Assembly (NCBI GenBank): GCA_023213395.1
Contig: CM041465.1
Location: forward strand, 156,805,741-156,869,740
Reading direction: 5' to 3'
Length of the DNA stretch: 64,000 nucleotides
DNA from: Cycas panzhihuaensis
Taxonomy: Eukaryota > Cycadophyta
Program-made: the position numbers and the translations under genes
Shown here: positions 1-11,202 of the stretch, in pieces
How positions within the stretch are numbered: the stretch's first letter is position 1
How the letters are laid out: each line of letters begins with the position of its first letter
The notes under the pieces: model-generated
The model's input: only the letters and a program-made list of their open reading frames with translations
Databases searched by the model: none
What the model was told of the DNA's origin: nothing

Positions 1-492
1 ACCAATCATCACAAAGAATTTCAACTTGATAGCTCTTTTGATGAAGAGGGTACAAAGAGATTTGTAAATTATTGGATGCAAGAATCTTGTGAAGTTGACC
101 CACCTTCTTTTCATTGCCATTTACTCTCTTTTAGTGACATGGATAATAACAACAATTCTGAGAGCCACAATACTACAAGTCATAATGGCAAAGGGGAAGA
201 TCTGTTAAGGGACCATAAGAAGAAACCAACAAAGCATACCACACCAAGGAAAAGGCAAAAAATGACAAAGCATGACTTCCATGTCAAGACATTGTATTTC
301 AAAAAGGGTAATTGAATATGGTGATTCAACAACAAATCCCAAACAACCCAGGGAGAATTAAAGATGCATTGGAAAGGCCCATATATGATTGAGAAGGTGT
401 ACAAGAATGGCACTATCCAGTTGAAGAAACTAGTAGGCCAACTACTGCTTGAAATGGTCAAGGGTAGTAAACTCAAACCCTATCACAACTAA
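1..492 (+). pseudogene. T1: Ty3/gypsy pol remnant, protease-RT linker fused to integrase C-terminus
   Basis: The first ~230 bases, read in the frame of base 1, resemble the acidic linker between protease and RT in element A (compare 54222-54380: a D-E-x-x-x-x-R-F-V-x-Y-W core, then a Cys-Asn/His-Leu-Leu segment). From about base 235 the same frame resembles the integrase C-terminal tail of element B (basic R-K-R-Q-K, then a W-K-G-P-Y motif near 370-390 and a G-x-x-x-L-K-x-Y-H-N end). RT, RNase H and the integrase core are therefore missing through an internal deletion. In-frame TGA codons lie at 313 and 322; the frame ends with TAA at 490-492. The 5' part lies outside the window. Family assignment is by similarity to A and B in this window. 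Confidence 0.6.
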
Positions 493-846
493 GTAGTGAC
501 AAATCAACCAAAGGAATCAACTGGTTGTACCATAATGTGTTGCTTGAAGTTGAAGGCAAATAAGGTTGCCTTGATATCAAAATATGATTCAGTTCGGTAT
601 GTAAACAAAAAGTACAAAAAAAAACTAAAAAATGGAGAAAAAACTAACTGTAACTCGCAAAAATCATACACCTAGACAAAAGTCAAAGAATATTACATCT
701 TGCATCCTGAGTTTGGAATGTAACCAGGCAAAGAAAACCAGTGTAAGATCAAAAAATAGATTAATATTATGCCAAGTGGTATGCAAGATCTAGGAGTGAA
801 GCACCAGATCAAAGCAGAAATGGCCAAAATATTGAAATGGGTATAG
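493..846 (+). other. T1: non-coding stretch between pol and the small 3' ORF
   Basis: About 350 bases, A-rich, with no open frame of note. The position (after the integrase tail, before a short ORF and polypurine tract) is that of the 3' untranslated part of an LTR element. Nothing else is recognised. Confidence 0.4.
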
Positions 847-972
847 CACAAACCAGGAACTTCGTTTCCACACTGGCAAAAGCAAGCAACAAAAAGAGGG
901 TTAAATAGAAGCAGGGAACAACCCGCCGAGGAGGAGCTACCACCAAAGTGGGAAAGAAAGATCCCTCAAGCA

Positions 973-1191
973 ATGTCAGAACCAGGGGAAGGTTCTTCAC
1001 AACCAACCCTAAGTGAGAAGGGTACATACATAGCTCAGACACTACAAGAAATAGAAGAAGGCTACAAAAGACAAATAGTTGAATTACAAGAGAAAATCAA
1101 GGAGAAAGATGCCATTATAGCAACCCTTACACAAATTAACGAAGACATGTTAAAAGCAGCTGAGTCAACAGGACTGCAGGGGCAGCCCTAA
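973..1191 (+). CDS. T1: small coiled-coil ORF between pol and 3' LTR
   Basis: An ATG-initiated frame of 72 codons ends at 1191; the frame is open back to 847, after a TAG. The product starts with a Ser/Pro/Gly-rich segment. About 45 residues rich in Glu, Lys, Gln and Ile/Leu follow with heptad-like spacing, so a coiled coil is likely. It lies directly upstream of a purine tract and 3' LTR, the same slot as the larger extra ORF of element B. No known family is recognised. It may be the remaining 3' end of a longer element-encoded protein. Expression is unknown. Confidence 0.4.
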   Translation: MSEPGEGSSQPTLSEKGTYIAQTLQEIEEGYKRQIVELQEKIKEKDAIIATLTQINEDMLKAAESTGLQGQP

Positions 1192-1194
1192 CAT

Positions 1195-1221
1195 CAAAAA
1201 GGGGAGGAGGAGGAGGAAGCA
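1195..1221 (+). other. T1: polypurine tract
   Basis: An almost pure A/G run (several GGA/GAG repeats) follows the stop codon of the small ORF and precedes the inferred 3' LTR, as expected for the plus-strand primer of an LTR retrotransposon. The LTR start I favour is ~50 bases further on, so the link is not tight. Confidence 0.5.
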
Positions 1222-1272
1222 TAACAAAAATTTTTGAATTTTTGAAATTGAGCATGGATGCTCAACCATTTT

Positions 1273-2000
1273 TGTTGACCCCGAATAGATATTGCAATCA
1301 TAATTGATGCCATACGTTTGGGAAGAGGAACAAATGAAGAACCAATAGAGATATGGGCAGAACATCCAGCTATGATGCATTTGAGACAGGGAATGGAAAG
1401 CACAGATCCAGAATTACAGTCCATTCCATCTTAGGAATGAATATTGTGCAGCAGGAATGCATAGAACAACAGGGAACATATGCAAGACAAAAAGGAACGT
1501 ACCAAGAATGGATGGAACATAGCACAAAGACGGGAATGATTGCGTTATGAAGGTGACACATGGACAATCGTATGGACGAACGGGTAATCAAAGGTTAACG
1601 AAGAGTTAAAGATGAACAGGCGTTCATTCCAAAAAATGAACAGTTGCGACTACAGACACCACCATTCTACAACAGGGATGCATAGTGTGTATAATCACAT
1701 CTATTCATTGGGATGGATGTGAGAGCCGATTTAGTGAATTCCAATGATTTTTGATCTAGTACAGTTGACCAGTCAAGACTGAATGGACCTTATATGATGT
1801 ACTTTTGACTATTGTCTACTGAAATAAGAGAGTTACGTGAACAATTATGTGTACTTATTGTGGAATGTATGTGAATTGTGGACTTATGTGGATGATTAAC
1901 TAAAGAATATGTATGTTGACCACTTGCACATATCCTAGACGATAGTGCAAACCCTTGACAAGTGAAGATTTGCAATAGGGAGCAAATTTTATAGTCAACA
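1273..2000 (+). repeat. T1: 3' LTR (A-family related)
   Basis: The right half aligns by eye with the end of A's 5' LTR (41100-41341): shared AGAGTTACGTG, a CTAGAC...TAG block, CCTTGACAAG, and a terminal AGTCAACA. The end at 2000 is well supported by that match. The start at 1273 (TGTTGACC, like A's TGTTGGGG) is tentative. A's LTR is 829 bp. Confidence 0.55.
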
Positions 2001-2513
2001 ACAATCTATGTCTAAGATGTGTGCAATTAGTGCACCCAAATATCAAATGGAAGGATTCTGACCGGTCCAACACAATTCGGGGGATAATGCCATGAACAAC
2101 CTCAGAAAGGGCCCTATTAAACAATTGTCGCAATAGCTTCTGCTAAAAACATAGGAGGTTAACTCTTACAATGCACCAAACACCTCCACATCTACATCAT
2201 GGTACCATTCTTTATCTGCAACACAATCTTACAGGGGTACACAAGATAAACAACTCTTGTTTTATACCACGATAAAGACAAAACTGATTTTAAAGCATTC
2301 TCGTCATACACCTTTCCATTATCACTTTATTTTCATCATAAACACACTATCGAATCTACATTAGACTTGTTCAAATATGCACAATCATTGAACCAACATT
2401 CAATAGGCTATATACCCCATGCTACCGTCTATTCAATCACCCAAAGTATAACGATCCACCACGAACTGATAACCACTTATACAAAATAGGCTAATAAACT
2501 GCAATTCTAAATA
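2001..2513. other. Non-coding stretch left of element C
   Basis: About 510 bases without a convincing frame or recognisable element. It is the left flank of C's insertion; after removal of C it would join the sequence starting at 9459. Confidence 0.4.
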
Positions 2514-2518
2514 ACTTC

Positions 2519-3632
2519 TGATTCGTTTCGGATCTTTAAAATGCTCTAAATACTTTATTTTTCATGTAAATGGTCTTTATGTAGTAGGAAATTGCCTTAA
2601 AAAGGCTTAATAGTCTTCATTTAGTAGAAATATGCCTTTAAAAGGCTTAAAAATGTAAAAACATTGTATTTCTACAAGTACAAAAAGGTGCTATAACTGC
2701 TACCGAGCTGCTATTAAGGTGCTACAACTGCTACCAAGGCGCTACCAAGGTGTTACGCAAGTGCTACGGTTGCTACAGAGTCACACGGTCGCTACTGCCA
2801 CGAGTCGCTACGAGTCGCTACTACCGCCATCGAGTCGCTACCGCCATCAGAAGTCAAAAAACGGAAAATAATAAAAACGGGAATGATTTTGGCGGCTCAA
2901 ACGGTAACCGTTTGGCACGAAATTTGAGGAGAAGGTGCACACACGTGTCCTCTACTCATTCAAAGAGGAAAAACTCCAAAATAAACGGATTTTCCCAAGA
3001 TTTTCTAAACCGTTTTGAAAGCCGTTGGAAAACGGAAAAACGGGAATAACTCTCTCAAATGGAAACACTTTTAAGCGAAATTCGAGAGAGGAATCCGGGG
3101 GATCAAGACAGAGATTCTTGACATGAAATAGAGGACGCCGCAGCCCTAGACGCAGCACAGAGCAAGATTCAAAGAAAGCAACAAGAAAATAACTTTCCGG
3201 AAGGAGAACGGCTCCAAGGGAGAAAACTGCGTTGGAGAGAGAACACTACCGAATCGCAATGGAAAAATGCTATGGGAACGTGAAGAAGCCCAGAAAATCG
3301 TAAATCATCGTAAGAGAAGACAAGAAAGTGCAGCCCCAAGAGACGCTAGCCGTCTTCCTCACCCAAAACGGGGTTTTGGTACGAAAACCAAAACGGCCAC
3401 AGACTTCGAGACGGAGGTTCCAAAGAATGAGCAAAGAATGAGAAGCGCCCACTCTCATTCTCTCTCTCCCAAAATGTCAGTTAGCCCATTGCATGCTCAA
3501 CAGAGCACAAACAAAGGGGTTTTTGTAAGAAAATTCCAGAAAATTTTAAATTCTATGTAATAATATGTATATTGTTCTGGATTTTGTTTCAATTGGTTAA
3601 AGTTTTCACTTTCCCATTCAAAATTCAGATCA
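2519..3632 (+). repeat. Element C 5' LTR
   Basis: Matches 8337-9453 along its length apart from a variable GCTAC-rich block. Boundaries are fixed by TG...CA ends and by the ACTTC duplication outside. It contains two copies of a short TTTAAAAGGCTTAA-like motif near 2600-2650. Confidence 0.9.
2690..2850 (+). repeat. GCTAC-rich minisatellite in C 5' LTR
   Basis: Short units built on GCTAC (GCTACAACT, GCTACCAAGG, GAGTCGCTAC and similar) recur more than a dozen times over ~160 bp. The 3' LTR copy (8506-8668) has the same character but a different unit arrangement, so the block varies within one element. Confidence 0.7.
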
Positions 3633-3639
3633 ATATTTT

Positions 3640-3651
3640 TGGTATCAGAGC
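3640..3651 (+). other. Element C primer-binding site (initiator Met-tRNA)
   Basis: TGGTATCAGAGC, the standard plant complement of the 3' end of initiator Met-tRNA, lies 7 bases after the 5' LTR end. Confidence 0.9.
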
Positions 3652-3827
3652 TAGTTTCTTAAAACCCTTGGGATTTTAGGGATTTTAAAGAAAAAGAAAG
3701 AAAAGAAAAGGAGAAAAATCCTCTTGCTTTCATTGTAGAAGTTTGTATGAAAACTAGATACCAATATCTATTAACGGGTGAACCTCTAACCGAGCCTCTG
3801 GAGAGAGAAAGAAAACAGCGAAGGAAA

Positions 3828-4770
3828 ATGGCTGATCCGGAGCAGAAGATGGAGGAAAGGTTTGTGAAGATGGAGTAGAACCTCGACAGGCTGACCCAGC
3901 TGGTGGCGCAGCTAGTTGCAACTTCTTCTTCAACAGCCAAAGGCGTAAAGAAGGAAGAAGAAGAACCGATGAAAGAGGAGATTTAATAAAGAGTTGGTAG
4001 AAGACCAACAAGAAAATGATGAAGAAGATGACAATCCTAAGTGATTCACACATCCATTCAAGGTAGAGGCAAAACTTGAATTGCCCATCTATGATGGAAC
4101 GTTGGATGCTAAAAAATTGGATAATTGGCTAGACCAACTAGAAACTTATTTCTCCATTTATGGGTATAAAAACCAGCAGAAAATAACTTTTGCTAGGTTA
4201 AAATTATCTAAACATGCATTATTTTGGTGGAATGCATATATTAAATCCCATAATATAAATGAGATCACTTGGCAACAGTTTAAAATCCTCATAAAGAAGC
4301 AATTCTATCCTATTGGATATGAAGAGCAACAGAGGATTAAGTGGCAATATTACCGACAGGAAAGAGGCCAAAATGTCCAAGATTATACAACAGAATTTCA
4401 AAAGCAAGCTGTTGTGTTGGGCATCTCTTTACTGGGTAAAGACATGATGCTGAAATATATTGGAGGATCAGACAAAGATATTCAGCAAGAACTTCAACTA
4501 TTCGAAGTCAAATCGCTCGACGAAGCCAGCAAGAAGGCGATTGCCATAGAAAAGAGGAATAAGAAGGTTTATGCCGAAAGAAAAAGGTTTGCACCTCCAG
4601 ACGGTAGCAACAAACCTGCCCGAGGAATAAAGTTTCCAGCTAAAGTTGGACAACAATCCATTAGAGGTTTTGGTAAGATGAAACAAGCCAATACCACCCA
4701 AATCAAAATCACTTGTACTCATTGCAAGCGGCGGGTCACAGTAGAAGACATTGGTTTCTACACCTAGAGA
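3828..4770 (+). pseudogene. Element C gag (capsid and zinc knuckle), broken
   Basis: A plausible start is ATG 3828, but that frame meets TAG at 3876 and TAA soon after. The capsid-like part is open in another frame from about 4039 to 4767. It opens with an L-P-x-Y-D-G-T motif, typical of plant Ty3 Gag, then L-D-x-W-L-D-Q-L-E-x-Y-F and W-W-N-A-Y. A C-x2-C zinc knuckle near 4715 is split by a one-base frameshift: the His of the C-x2-C-x4-H pattern is read only in the next frame. Gag would form the particle core and bind element RNA. Confidence 0.75.
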
Positions 4771-5596
4771 AAAGACCCAAGAACAAGGGGAAAGGTAAAG
4801 TTAAGACTGAAGGTAAAACTTTACTCAACTCTGTAGGTGATGAAAATGTTGGCGGCATTGAAGAAGCCAATGAGAAGTTGATGCTCATGGCTAATGCGGA
4901 GCCTGGAGACAACCATCAGCAAGTTGATCCAGAGATTAGAGAGGAGCTCTTCATGGTAAGAATCCAAGTGAAGCAAAGCATGGTTGATGCCATCTTTGAT
5001 GGAGGAAGCCAAAAGAATTTAATCTCAGAAGCATTGGTAAAGAAACTGGGATTAAAGATGCATGCACATCCAAAACCATATCCTCTTGGATGGTTGCAAA
5101 AGATTCGAGTTGCGTTACTCACCAATGTAAGTTTAAATTTGCAATTTCAAAAGTTCATTGATGAAGTTGAATGTGAAGTAGTCCCTTTGGATGTTTGTCA
5201 AGTCGTGTTTGGCACCCATATCTCTATGATAGAGATGGAGTTCACCATAGGAGGTGAGAAAGATTCGACTCATCAAGGACGGAGATCATATCTCGATCAA
5301 TGCATCTAAGCCACGTAAGAAGATTTCTCTCATATCTTCCCAACAAGCAAAAGATTAATTAATGCTTGTAGGAAGTTTGTCTTTGATGATAAAGCCAAAG
5401 GTGGAAGAAAGCGAGCAAGCGAGTCCTCAATCTGAGTGGACCGGATAGGAAGCAAGTGCAGATTGAAGGCCTAAAGAATAGGTGCGATGATGTATTCCAA
5501 GAGCCGAAAGGGTGCCCCTAAAAGGGCAATTGAACATGAAATCCACCGTTACTTGATTCACCTTTCTTTGAATCTTAGTCTCTACCGAAACTCGCT
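4771..5596 (+). pseudogene. Element C protease region, broken
   Basis: Open in the frame 4713-5309 after the gag frameshift. A basic K-rich spacer leads to an aspartic-protease-like core with F-D-G-G-S-Q at about 4993-5015, where the catalytic D-S/T-G has become D-G-G. A hydrophobic V-P-L-D-V-C-x-V-V-F-G motif near 5185-5215 is typical of the C-terminal part of this retropepsin. From 5310 to 5596 no frame stays open. The enzyme would process Gag-Pol; this copy cannot make it intact. Confidence 0.65.
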
Positions 5597-6394
5597 TTGG
5601 AGAATGAAGAGATTAAGAGGCAGATTCAAGAACTCTTGGAACAAGGAGTAATCAAGCCGAGTTGTTCCCCATGTGGATCACCTATTGTTTTGGTGCCAAA
5701 GAAAGATGGAGGATGGAGAATGTGCATTGACTACCGAGCTTTGAACAAGATCACCATAAAGAACAGACATCCCTTACCGCGGATAGATGACTTGTTGGAC
5801 CAGCTGCAGTCGGCAAGATATTTCAGCAAAATGGATCTGAAATCAGGCTACCATCAGGTTCGAATCCGAGAGGAGGATACTTGGAAAATAGCCTTCAAAT
5901 CGAAGCAAGGATTGTTCGAATGGTTGGTGATGCCGTTTGGTCTGTGCAATGCACCTGCCACCTTCATGAGATTAATGAATGAGGTATTAAGACCCTTCAT
6001 CGATGACTTTGTAATTGTTTATCTAGATGATATTCTGATTTTTAGCCATACATGGGAGGAACACCTCCAACATGTTGAGCAAGTGCTCAAAGTTCTCCAA
6101 GAGCAGCAATTGAAACTAAATCTAAAGAAGTGCGAGTTTGGAAAGCAATCTCTTGTCTTCTTAGGTTTTGTGGTTGGAGGAGGAGAATTGAAGATTGACC
6201 CAGCAAAGATTAAAGTCATTCTCAATTGGCCTACACCCAAGACAACCACAGAGGTAAGAAGTTTCATTGGTGCATGTCAGTATTTAAGAAAATTTATTTT
6301 GATTCTCTCAAATTGCAGACCTCTTCATGCATTGACGGAGGACATGCAAAGTTTCATTGGGAGAATGAACAAGAAAAAGCTTTCAAGCTTTTGA
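5597..6394 (+). pseudogene. Element C reverse transcriptase
   Basis: A 265-codon open frame covers most of a Ty3 RT. It has V-P-K-K-D-G-G-W-R-M-C-I-D-Y-R near residue 35, F-S-K-M-D-L-K-S-G-Y-H-Q (motif A Asp), M-P-F-G-L-C-N-A-P-A-T-F, and the catalytic Y-L-D-D at 6020-6031 (about residue 142). A thumb/connection region with F-L-G-F-V-V follows. After residue ~235 the frame drifts out of homology and ends, showing a frameshift near 6290. RT would copy element RNA into cDNA in the particle. Confidence 0.85.
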
Positions 6395-6812
6395 AGCGAA
6401 GATCCGTGAGGCACGGTGCTAGCTTTACCCTCACTACAGAAGCCATTTGAATTGGAGACTGATGCTTCAGGCTATGCCATGGGAGCAGTATTGAAGCAAG
6501 AAGGAAAACCGATAGCATACCATTCGTAGACATTCAATGGAGTCATCATAAACTACCCAACTTACGATAAGGAGCTCTATGCATTGCACCAAGCAGTGAA
6601 GCATTGGAGACCCTATTTGTTGGGAAAGGAAGTGGTCATCCACACCGACCACAAGCCTTTGCAATTCTTGCAGACTCAGTCCAAATTGCAGCAGGTTAGG
6701 CACATGAAGTGGATGTCCTATTTACGAAGCTTTCACATCGTGGTAAAATACAAGAAAGGAACGACGAATAAGATTGCAGACTTCTTGTCCGGACCTCCTC
6801 AACAAAGAAGGT
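6395..6812 (+). pseudogene. Element C RNase H, broken
   Basis: Continues the RT homology with [12 protein letters not shown] (6450-6490), an in-frame TAG at the end of the P-I-A-Y-H-S motif (~6527), then K-E-L-Y-A-L and H-T-D-H-K-P-L-Q-F-L (6640-6665). The Asp and Glu of the RNase H fold are present, but the frame is interrupted. It would degrade template RNA during cDNA synthesis. Confidence 0.75.
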
Positions 6813-8298
6813 AATACCGGTTTGTTGGTAGCTATGCAATTTCAACCTTTCTGCCATGATGAATATGTTGATTTATATTTGAAAGATGAGGCATTCAAGC
6901 CTATCTTTGAGCAACTCTGACAAGGAAAAGTAGTTGCAGATTTCCGGTGAAAGATGGACTTCTTTGCAAGCAAGACAAGCTTTGCATTCCAAAGCATGCA
7001 TCGAATGAAGTGGATAAGAGAAGCTCACACTTCTCGAGTTGCAAGACACTTTGGAGTGGGAAAGACGTTGCTAAACTTACAGCGATATATGTATTGGCCA
7101 AACATGCAGCAAGATGTGACTACAGCAGTACGAGGATGTACATTATGTAGTACATCAAAGCCGGCCAATAGGAAGTTTGGATTGTATATTCCACTTCCTG
7201 TTCCATCACGACTGGGGAAAGTATCTCCATGGATTTCTTGGGAGGACTACCACAAACTAAAAATGGTATGGATTATTTGTTTGTTGTTGTTGATCGATTC
7301 AAGAAATGGTGATGTTGATTCCCTGTAGAAGGACACATATAAGAGAAGACATAGCTAGATTATTTTTCCAGCATGTTTGAAAGCATTTTAGACTTCCCAA
7401 CTCAATCATTTCTGATCGAGACAATAGATTTTTGAGTCATTTTTGGCAAACACTTTGGCGAATGATGGATACGAAGCTAAAGATGAGCACAGAATTTCAT
7501 CTTCAAATATACGGCTAGACTGAAGTTGTCAATAGGACATTGGTATAGCTGTTATAAGGATACAATGCCAAGCATACTAAGACTTGGGATGAAAGTCTCC
7601 CATACTTGCAATTTGCATTCAACAGAGCTATTCATAGCTCAATCCAGAAATCACCATTTGAGGTATGTTTGGGATTTACCGCAAGTCCTTTCGATTTAGA
7701 ATTTTCTCACGAACTTTCTGCAGAAATGGAAAGAAGGAAGAAGGAGATGAAAAGGCACAAAGATTCTTGGAAAGAATCGGGAAAATCCATCAACAAAGTT
7801 GAAGAGCGACTTCAAAAGTCTCAACAGAGATACAAGCAAGCATGATGCACATGAGAACCGACCATTCCTTTAAGGAAGGAGATAGAGTTTGGTTGCACCT
7901 CAAGAAGAAAAGATTGCAAGGTGAAGGCAAGAAGCTAAAGCCTTTACGATATGGTCCTTTACAATTTTGAAGAAAATTGGGGAAAATGCTTTCCAAATTG
8001 AACTTCCGTAATTCATGAAGATGTATTCCGTAGTGAATGTCGAGAATCTGAAGATGTTCGAGCCATCCATGTTGGATGAAGATGAAGACGGAGTTCCACT
8101 CTTACCAAACCCAGAGGAGTTGCAGATAGAGAAAGAGGAACCAATGCAAAATGATTGCATTCTTCAAAGGAAGGCATCGAGACTCGAAGAGGCATAATTG
8201 AGTCCTTCAGAATTGTAGAGAAAGGACAAGTACCTAGCAAAGCAAAATGGTACAATAAGGAGACAGGGAAAATCAAATTCCCTCATCTACAACTATAA
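6813..8298 (+). pseudogene. Element C integrase, heavily broken
   Basis: The zinc-binding domain is recognisable at 7020-7150 (two His, W-P-N-M, then C-x-L-C). The catalytic core is scattered over frames with many stops between 7200 and 7650. A later stretch (7606-7845) gives the F-A-F-N-R-A-I-H-S-S...P-F-E-V segment that follows the core. The C-terminal tail at 7870-8200 (R-V-W-L-H-L-K-K-x-R, Y-S-V-V-N-V-E-N-L) continues in yet other frames. The end at 8298 is inferred from the last recognisable R-F/K-F-P-H-L-like motif. Confidence 0.7.
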
Positions 8299-8317
8299 AG
8301 TTCATGAGGCCATGAAC

Positions 8318-8336
8318 TCCTAAAAAATGGGAGTTC
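8318..8336 (+). other. Element C polypurine tract region
   Basis: A purine-rich AAAAAATGGGAG segment lies directly before the TGAT start of the 3' LTR, in the place of the plus-strand primer. Confidence 0.6.
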
Positions 8337-9453
8337 TGATCCGTTTCGGATCTTTAAAATGCTCTAAATACTTTATTTTTCATGTAAATGGTCTTTATGT
8401 AGTAGGAAATTGCCTTAAAAAGGCTTAATAGTCTTCATTTAGTAGAAATATGCCTTTAAAAGGCTTAAAAATGTAAAAACATTGTATTTCTACAAGTACA
8501 AAAAGGTGCTATAACCGCTGAAATGCTTATTAAGGTGCTACAAGCGCTACCAGGCGCTACCAAGGTGTTACGCAGTGCTACGGTTGCTACAGAGTCAAGC
8601 TACTGGAGTCACATAGTGCTACTACAAGCATCGAGTCACATCGAGTCACATCGAGCTGCTACTGCAGAAGTCAAAAAACGGAAAATAATAAAAACGGGAA
8701 TGGTTTTGGCGGCTCAAACAGTAACCGTTTGGCACGAAATTTGAGGAGAAGGTGCACACACGTGTCCTCTACTCATTCAAAGAGGAAAAACTCCAAAATA
8801 AATGGATTTTCCCAAGATTTTCTAAACCATTTTGAAAACCGTTGGAAAACGGAAAAACGGGAATAACTCTCTCAAATGGAAACACTTTTAAGCGAAATTC
8901 GAGAGAGGAATCCGGGGATCAAGACAGAGATTCTTGACATGAAATAGAGGACGCCGCAGCCCTAGACGCAGCACGGAGCAAGATTCAAGGAAAGCAACAA
9001 GAAAATAACTTTCCGAAAGGAGAACGGCTCCAAGGGAGAAAACCTGCGTTGGAGAGAGAACACGGCCAAATCGCAGCGGAAAAATCTGTTGCGGGGAACG
9101 TGAAGGAGCCTAGAAAATCGTAACATGATCCGGAAGAGAAGATGCGAAAAGTGCGGCCCCGGAAGAGACGCTAGATCTTCCTCACCCAAAATGGGGTTTT
9201 TGCAGAAAACCAAAAACGGCCGCAGACTTCGAGACGGAGGTTCCAAAGAATGAGCGGCTCGAGAAGCGCCAGCTCTCATTCTCTCTCTCCCAAAAGCAGC
9301 TGCAGCCCATTGCATGCTCAACAGAGCACAAACAAAGGGGTTTTTGTAAGAAAATTCCAGAAAATTTTAAATTCTATGTAATAATATGTATATTGTTCTG
9401 GATTTTGTTTCAATTGGTTAAAGTTTTCACTTTCCCATTCAAGATTCAGATCA
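8337..9453 (+). repeat. Element C 3' LTR
   Basis: Direct copy of 2519-3632 with the same ends, followed by the ACTTC duplication at 9454-9458. Scattered substitutions and a reorganised GCTAC block separate the two LTRs. Confidence 0.9.
8506..8668 (+). repeat. GCTAC-rich minisatellite in C 3' LTR
   Basis: Equivalent of 2690-2850 with altered order: GCTACAAGCGCTAC, then GAGTCACATC-type units. Some GCTAC units of the 5' LTR have become GTCACATC here. Confidence 0.65.
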
Positions 9454-9458
9454 ACTTC

Positions 9459-11190
9459 ACCTCATATATCTAATGTAAAAACACTGATATATGCTGAATA
9501 AAACACCACTTTATAATAAACAAATCACACTTTTTAATGAATATGTAATGATCAATTATCACAACACTGTTTGCTTCGTCCTGTGGCTTAGTATCTCCAT
9601 AAAACACGCCCTTTCTATCAATCAATGAATATACACTAGCGTTGATAGCCCACCCATTAATCACCTTGCCCTCTTATCAATCCATGAAAACTACACTGTC
9701 ATTGATAACACTCGCCCAACAAACTCTCTCATGTAATCACATGCAACGAGAGCATACCATCACCTCATATCACCATCATATCACTCACTTCACCATTATA
9801 TCAAAAGGTCTTTACTAAATATATATTTTTCGTCCACTTACAACATCAATATGCCATATTTCATTATATCCAAAAAAGGTGTTACACCATATCTGAGGGT
9901 TCAGTGCTATCAAGATAACCTTAATACATAAAGACATTTAATATATTTCAAAATAACCCTTTGAACCATATCACTATGACTTAATATTATGCAAAGGATG
10001 ATCAAAAATATATATAATGTGTAAAAGTGACTTAATCAAAAATGTCAAATATCATGTGCCATTGAAATTTCAATAGCTACCACAATTACAATGAAGGACA
10101 ATTATTGCATTACACAATTAGGCAAGCTTCATTATCAAATGAAATAAAATGGAAATCAATTTATATCAATCTGGCGATTAAATATATGGAGCATACCATG
10201 AATTTAGCAGTGACTGCATATATTCTTCTCCAACTGCCAACCGACATGTATTTTTCACACGATGTCCTACGTGACACAATCTGGCAACCATATCATATTC
10301 ATCCAAGCAATCTGCAAATGTTGACGTCCTCGCATTGGTTGCAAATCTCACGGCGAATGCACAACGTCAAGAATAATACTCTGCATCTACTTAACACCCC
10401 CGACTGCACATCCAACTATCAACATGACTTCAATAACGATAGCATGTCTCCACGCACAATCTGCGTTCACTGTAAATACCCATGATGAACTCGACTGCAC
10501 ATATACTATGCCTAAATGACTTCACTCATGCATGGCTACAACTCGATCTTCGTGAGAAATACAACATCACGCCTCAATGCAAGGCTACATACTACCTCTG
10601 ACGTCTGCATACAAAAGAGAACAACAATCCCATATGCAACGCTTTTACTCCATTAGTAGCACCATACAAACTCCTTACTCTTGCAGTTGTCTCCTCCACA
10701 GTCCGGTGATCAACCTCTCCACCCAACTGGCAACTGGCTACAATTCACCTTAGAGATCTTTCTATTGTAATCTCTTTCACCAGCAATAATGCTCTCACTC
10801 GACCAGAGGCTATGCTTCACCAATTCACTACAAACTCAGTGGTAATTCAAATAAACAAACCTAACATCTTCATCAGATTCAAAATGGACATCAACAACTA
10901 GCAACTGAGAAACTAGGGGTTACAAATTCAGAAAATAGGGGGCACCAGCCTTCGCTTCACACCCAGACACTTGCATAGAACAAAACAACCTCTTCTACTC
11001 CTCTACACACCTCTGAAGATCATCAAATCCTTGTAAAATAGATAACAGAAGGCACCAAGAATCTGCACAATCATTGCACGTCTGTGGCTACTCTTTCAGT
11101 TGTTGGATAAGCCAATCCTTAAAGGGTGAGTCAACACTACCTGGAAACCAACTATCTGCCCAACATTTGCCTACTTGCACACGATCATCT
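9459..11190. other. Non-coding stretch between C and LTR J
   Basis: About 1.7 kb with no recognisable protein. The left part is AT-rich with many CATATCA/TCACC repeats; the right part (10500-11190) has a more mixed composition. Because a minus-strand PBS abuts LTR J at 11202, this stretch may be the internal region of a non-coding LTR element. I found no second J LTR. A 126-codon plus-strand frame at 10105-10485 lacks any family signal. Confidence 0.4.
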
Positions 11191-11202
11191 ACTCTAATAC
11201 CA
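11191..11202 (-). other. LTR J primer-binding site
   Basis: The minus strand reads TGGTATTAGAGT directly next to the LTR, one or two changes from the initiator Met-tRNA PBS. It orients J on the minus strand. Confidence 0.65.

Larger units (their letters stand above)
2519..9453 (+). mobile_element. Element C: complete degenerate Ty3/gypsy retrotransposon
   Basis: Two ~1.1-kb LTRs (2519-3632 and 8337-9453), each starting TGAT and ending ATCA, flank gag-protease-RT-RNase H-integrase in Ty3 order. The insertion is framed by a perfect 5-bp duplication ACTTC (2514-2518 and 9454-9458). A canonical PBS for initiator Met-tRNA follows the 5' LTR. All frames carry stops or frameshifts, so the copy is old and not autonomous. 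Total length is 6935 bp. Motifs fit a chromovirus-like plant Ty3 lineage, but I cannot assign the clade and see no clear chromodomain. Confidence 0.9.

Noticed and set aside
10105-10485. 126-codon plus-strand ORF as a host gene
   Set aside because: No recognisable domain, no promoter or intron evidence, low-complexity residue pattern, and antisense to the direction set by the J PBS.
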